Below are positions 6,291 to 7,766 of a DNA stretch of 7,766 nucleotides, in pieces (position 1 is the stretch's first letter; each line of letters begins with the position of its first letter). The DNA is from Vulcanimicrobiota bacterium (lineage in GTDB: Bacteria > Vulcanimicrobiota > Xenobia > Xenobiales > JADMJV01). The stretch lies in assembly GCA_023447635.1 (NCBI GenBank), contig JAEXNA010000173.1, positions 1 through 7,766 on the forward strand, in the 5' to 3' direction. A program made the translations under genes and the position numbers. Below the pieces are notes generated by a model. It worked only from the letters and a program-made list of their open reading frames with translations. It ran no database searches and was not told the origin of the DNA.

Positions 6291-7634
6291 ATGGATCTGG
6301 AAGCGTTCCTGGGCGATCACCGCGCGCAGGGTCAGTGGGATTCTCAGGGCGTCTTTACCCTGGCGGCGGCCCAGGCGCGGGAGAAGCTGGCCCGGTCCGC
6401 GCTGAAGATCCCTCAGCTGTACATCCTGAAGCTGGTGCAGGCCGGGGTGGCGCTGGGCGCCACTCGGATGCGGGTCGACGGGTTCCGCAACGGCCTGACT
6501 CTGTGGTTCGACGCGCCTTCGGCGCCCACGCCGGACGGGGTGTTGAGGGCGTTGAGCGGAGAGGCGGTCGGGGACGAGGGGCTGCGCCTGTTGGGCGAGG
6601 GGATGAACGTCGCCCTCTTTCTGGAGCCGGCCGCCCTGGCTTTGCATCACTGGAGCGGAGACGGGGAGGGGTGGGCGCTTTCCTTCCGAGGCGAGGAGTT
6701 AGCCTCGGGGCCGGCCCCGGCCCGTCCTGACCAACTGCCCGAAGAGGGCCCGCTCTGGCTGTTCTCCCTGCAGAAGCCGGGCTATCACTTTCTGCGCAGC
6801 CCGGTCGAGGCCGAGATGTCCTGGCTGCACAGTCGCTGCACCTTCATGCCGATCGACTTCAAGATTCGAGGGCATCAATTGTACGCCCGTCCGGAGCGGT
6901 CTGGCGCGGCCGAGCCGATGGAAGGGCGGCACTGGCTGGTCGAGCGGCACGAGGTGGGAGCATCCTCAATGCTGGTGGAGCCGCCGGACCGTCAGCCGGG
7001 GGGGTCGGAGATCAAGGCGGGCTGGCTGCGCCAGCGGATGTTTGGAGGGCTGACGCTGTGGCAGCGCACCAAGGGGGGCTACGACGAGAACCCCGCTCTC
7101 TGCCGCGCGGTCTACCTTCTGCCCGAGGACCTGACCGGGGCGGACACGGTCGCGTTCGTGCGCCACGGTGTGATCGTGGCCAGGGTGAAGGTGACGAAGA
7201 CGGGCGCCGGAGGGCTGGCGCTGCTCGATGCGAGTCTGGTCAACTTTGATATCTCCGGCTTCGAGGTGGTGCGGGACGAGAAGTTGGACGAGGCGATGCG
7301 GACGGCGGGGCGGGTTTGGAGCGGGATGCTGCAAGAGATGAGGCCTCTGCTGGAGAGGGCGCCGGGTCCGCTGCAGGAGCGCACGCAGCCCGAGAAGGGG
7401 CCGGGCTGTTGTTTGCTCTGGCTGCTCTTCTGCTCCGCCGAGCCGGTGGGATGGACGATTGGAGCTTTGACGTTGGGCGCGTGGGGAGTCTACCGGCACG
7501 CTTATCCCTTCCAGCCCCAGGTGCCGGACGAGAAGAAGAAGAGCGTGCTCTTGCAGCGTGTGGATTGGCTGCTGGCGACGGAGAGTTGGCCCTGGCCTGC
7601 AGGAGGGGGCCCGGCCGAGGCGTCCGCGGACTGA
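6291..7634 (+). CDS. GHKL/Hsp90-like membrane-tailed protein, paralog 2
   Basis: This 447-residue protein starts MDLEAFLGDHRAQGQ and aligns without gaps to the preceding protein over the first 75 residues. The key block is LYILKLVQAGVALGATRMRV (43-62). Later shared blocks are GEGMNVALF (102-110), RCTFMPIDFKIRGHQL (182-197) and residues 289-355 (FVRHGVIVARVKV, GAGGLALL, VNFDISGFEVVRDEKLDEAM, ending LLER). The C-terminus holds two hydrophobic segments (about 372-382 and 386-401) with a CC pair, then a basic/Trp-rich tail. The Glu/Asn ATPase residues expected in a GHKL helix are replaced, as in the paralog, so hydrolysis seems unlikely. The ATG follows the upstream stop by one base, with GGGG 5 bases before it, so translation is coupled. 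Sequence divergence from paralog 1 is large, so the duplication is old. No function is assigned. Confidence 0.87.
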   Translation: MDLEAFLGDHRAQGQWDSQGVFTLAAAQAREKLARSALKIPQLYILKLVQAGVALGATRMRVDGFRNGLTLWFDAPSAPTPDGVLRALSGEAVGDEGLRLLGEGMNVALFLEPAALALHHWSGDGEGWALSFRGEELASGPAPARPDQLPEEGPLWLFSLQKPGYHFLRSPVEAEMSWLHSRCTFMPIDFKIRGHQLYARPERSGAAEPMEGRHWLVERHEVGASSMLVEPPDRQPGGSEIKAGWLRQRMFGGLTLWQRTKGGYDENPALCRAVYLLPEDLTGADTVAFVRHGVIVARVKVTKTGAGGLALLDASLVNFDISGFEVVRDEKLDEAMRTAGRVWSGMLQEMRPLLERAPGPLQERTQPEKGPGCCLLWLLFCSAEPVGWTIGALTLGAWGVYRHAYPFQPQVPDEKKKSVLLQRVDWLLATESWPWPAGGGPAEASAD

Positions 7635-7675
7635 GCTCCAGCGGTGGGCGGCTAGCTCGCGAAAGGGAGGGCTAT

Positions 7676-7696
7676 AGCTCGCCGTTTTGGTGAGCT
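7676..7696 (+). terminator. Hairpin 41 bases after the last plus-strand gene, possible terminator
   Basis: AGCTCGCC and GGTGAGCT pair over 8 bp (one G-U) around the loop GTTTT. No T-run follows, so intrinsic termination is doubtful. The octamer TAGCTCGC also occurs twice as a direct repeat, at 7653-7660 and 7675-7682, 22 bases apart. Confidence 0.35.
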
Positions 7697-7750
7697 GGGG
7701 CGAGAGGTTGGAGAGTTTGAGGGGGTGGGGTTTGGTTTGGTGCTTCGTTT

Positions 7751-7766
7751 GGACACCACGGTGTCC
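7751..7766. repeat. Perfect 16-base inverted repeat at the window edge
   Basis: GGACACC-AC-GGTGTCC is a perfect palindrome with 7-base arms and a 2-base centre, ending exactly at the last base. It could be a terminator stem for the plus-strand operon, whose T-run would lie outside the window, or an operator for a gene beyond. Nothing else is seen in 7697-7750 apart from strong G/T bias on the plus strand. Confidence 0.55.

Overview
The window is GC-rich bacterial DNA with tightly packed genes. It has E. coli-like isocitrate dehydrogenase, leading Shine-Dalgarno sites on several genes, GC-rich hairpin terminators followed by T-runs, and an ATGA stop/start overlap. I cannot fix the phylum. One gene resembles a domain I recall mainly from cyanobacterial proteins labelled 'Abi (CAAX)', while the rest does not look cyanobacterial; a deep-branching GC-rich phylum such as Armatimonadota is only a guess. 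I see no tRNA, rRNA, transposase or CRISPR array.

Layout: everything left of about 3850 is on the minus strand and everything right of about 4090 is on the plus strand, diverging from a 245-bp region (3845-4089). Reading leftward: icd (2603-3844), closed by a strong terminator (2543-2572). Next comes a promoter-like and palindrome-rich region, then a tandem pair of small duplicated coiled-coil proteins (2152-2415 and 1862-2146) closed by a second terminator (1822-1850). Then a two-gene overlapping unit: a small secreted protein (1191-1760) and a possible papain-like cysteine protein (346-1194). A field of degenerate 21-bp repeats follows (about 204-340), then the 5' end of another minus-strand gene that runs off the window (1-106).

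Reading rightward from 4090 is a compact three-gene operon: a DNase I/exonuclease III-fold metal-dependent hydrolase (4090-4923), then two paralogous proteins of about 450 residues (4934-6289, TTG start, and 6291-7634). The spacers are 10 and 1 bases. I do not recognise the paralogs by name. Their conserved blocks resemble a decayed GHKL/Hsp90-type N-terminal region plus an Hsp90 middle-domain-like 'SRE'-type segment, followed by a C-terminal hydrophobic hairpin. If correct, this is a membrane-tethered pseudo-ATPase pair coupled to a nuclease/phosphatase-fold enzyme. It is the most promising candidate for an undescribed system here.

Functional links: icd is TCA-cycle housekeeping and probably unrelated to its neighbours. 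The coiled-coil pair is probably co-translated and could hetero-oligomerise. The secreted protein and the cysteine-motif protein are translationally coupled, so a shared pathway is likely. None of the minus-strand accessory genes has an assignable biochemical role from sequence alone.
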